Below, one piece after another: positions 63,111 through 64,000 of a DNA stretch of 64,000 bases. Positions within the stretch are counted from its first letter, which is position 1. Each line of letters begins with the position of its first letter. The notes under the pieces were generated by a model. The model ran no database searches. It saw only the letters and a program-made list of their open reading frames with translations, and was not told the DNA's origin. The stretch is from positions 59,228,492 through 59,292,491 of the forward strand of contig NC_057867.1 in the NCBI RefSeq assembly GCF_019393635.1, read 5' to 3'. The translations under genes and the position numbers were made by a program. Source of the DNA: Dromiciops gliroides. Lineage: Eukaryota > Chordata > Mammalia > Microbiotheria > Microbiotheriidae.

Positions 63111-64000
63111 ATCTAAGGGTATTCTCTGGACCACCATATGTATGATATGTCGCATGGATCACATCCATGGTGGCATACTGTGACTTAGACCATATTGCTC
63201 TTCTGGGGACATATGTTCGACAATATTGCTGGGTAGCCTGACTCAGAAGGAGTGTGCCCACACCATGCTAGTCAGAAAGTGTTTCTGCTATTCTCTGTAG
63301 TCTATGCTCTTTCTTTTCCCTAGGGGAGGCATTTATTTATATTCACACAGCATTTTTATACTTGAGAGGCAAATCCGCTGAAACTTGGGACATTCAGTAT
63401 TAGTTACACTTGATAACAATGAAATTTGGCACGCTTCTGGGTCAAATCTATATTTTGATGAGTGACATTGAGCTTTTCCCCCCATGCATTGTAACATAGC
63501 CTTCAGGAAAAATCACCTTAACTTGATCAGGAGTTTGACTTGAAGGAACACCAATATAAAAAAGAAATTCTATCATGTCAGGTTTAATATATTGTTTTAC
63601 ATGATCTGATTTCATTAAGTTTCATTTTTTCATAACTTCCTAGTACTTCTCAAAGTCCACTTCTAAGTGGCTGTTTCTCTTTTTCCTTGGATCCAACTCT
63701 CTCATACTAACCAAAAAGGACTAATTGATCTCATTTAAAGTTCAGCATATTGGAGTGTATAGAGTACATTTACTGTCTGAGTGGAGAAAGGGGAAGGGAA
63801 CAAGCATTTATTAAATACATGTGTGCCAAGTACTCTGCCCAGAGAAGGAAAAGGCTTGCTAGGATGGGTTGGCAATACTGCCAGTTTTTTTTATCTGTGA
63901 GAGTTGCCACTTAGACCAAGGTAGTATAAGCTGCTTTAATCACAAAGCACCTGCCACCTTGGAGTCTCTGCACAAGTGGTGGCCCAGGCCTGGAATTCAC
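63111..64000. other. Low-copy stretch to window end
   Basis: A short antisense L2-like piece ('agcatttattaaatacatg', 'gccaagtactctgccc') lies at 63800-63845. Nothing else is recognised. Confidence 0.4.

Noticed and set aside
1..64000. CRISPR arrays, phage or bacterial defence systems
   Set aside because: No regularly spaced repeats, operons or ribosome-binding sites; composition and repeats are those of a marsupial chromosome.

Overview
The window is typical marsupial nuclear DNA: AT-rich, with very few convincing coding segments and dense, nested retrotransposons. The organism call rests on the repeats. I count 24 copies or fragments of one short tRNA/MIR-related SINE, which I recognise as the WSINE1 type of Australian marsupials. 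Most have near-perfect 9-17 bp target-site duplications (TSDs), so the family was active recently. Around them lie other CORE-SINEs (one type with an RTE/Bov-B-like tail), MIR, L2, CR1/L3, and L1 of several ages. The recent WSINE load suggests an Australidelphian, possibly a dasyurid; the species cannot be fixed from here. Family names are from memory of consensus sequences; no database was searched.

Layout. 1-8 kb: MIR/L2 pieces, a long antisense CR1/L3 reverse-transcriptase relic (about 2.0-3.2 kb), an antisense L1 relic, two L2 3' ends in a row, then 1.7 kb of low-copy sequence. 8-10 kb: SINE, (GA)n, and on the minus strand the best coding candidate, a 179-nt stretch with acceptor, pyrimidine tract and stop (9426-9604). 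10-15 kb: MIR, SINEs and an antisense L2 that still shows a YADD motif. 17.5-22.3 kb: one antisense L2 broken by a solo retroviral LTR (18176-18614), an L1 and SINEs. 22.7-28.4 kb: antisense L1 with five later SINEs, then a CR1 copy holding a hAT-like element. 33-35 kb: L1 pieces whose order is permuted. 35-48 kb: CR1, L2 and WSINE copies with low-copy stretches between them. 47.8-48.6 kb: a pile-up of three WSINEs and a MIR. 50-60 kb: two palindromic mini-transposons, fragmented L1, and low-copy stretches that may be regulatory. 60-64 kb: L2, CR1 and WSINE.

No complete protein-coding gene, tRNA, rRNA, CRISPR array or operon is supported. Most open frames are SINE, LINE or microsatellite sequence read by chance. 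The window is best read as intergenic or deep-intronic DNA, with one candidate terminal exon on the minus strand. Its main information is a datable insertion history.
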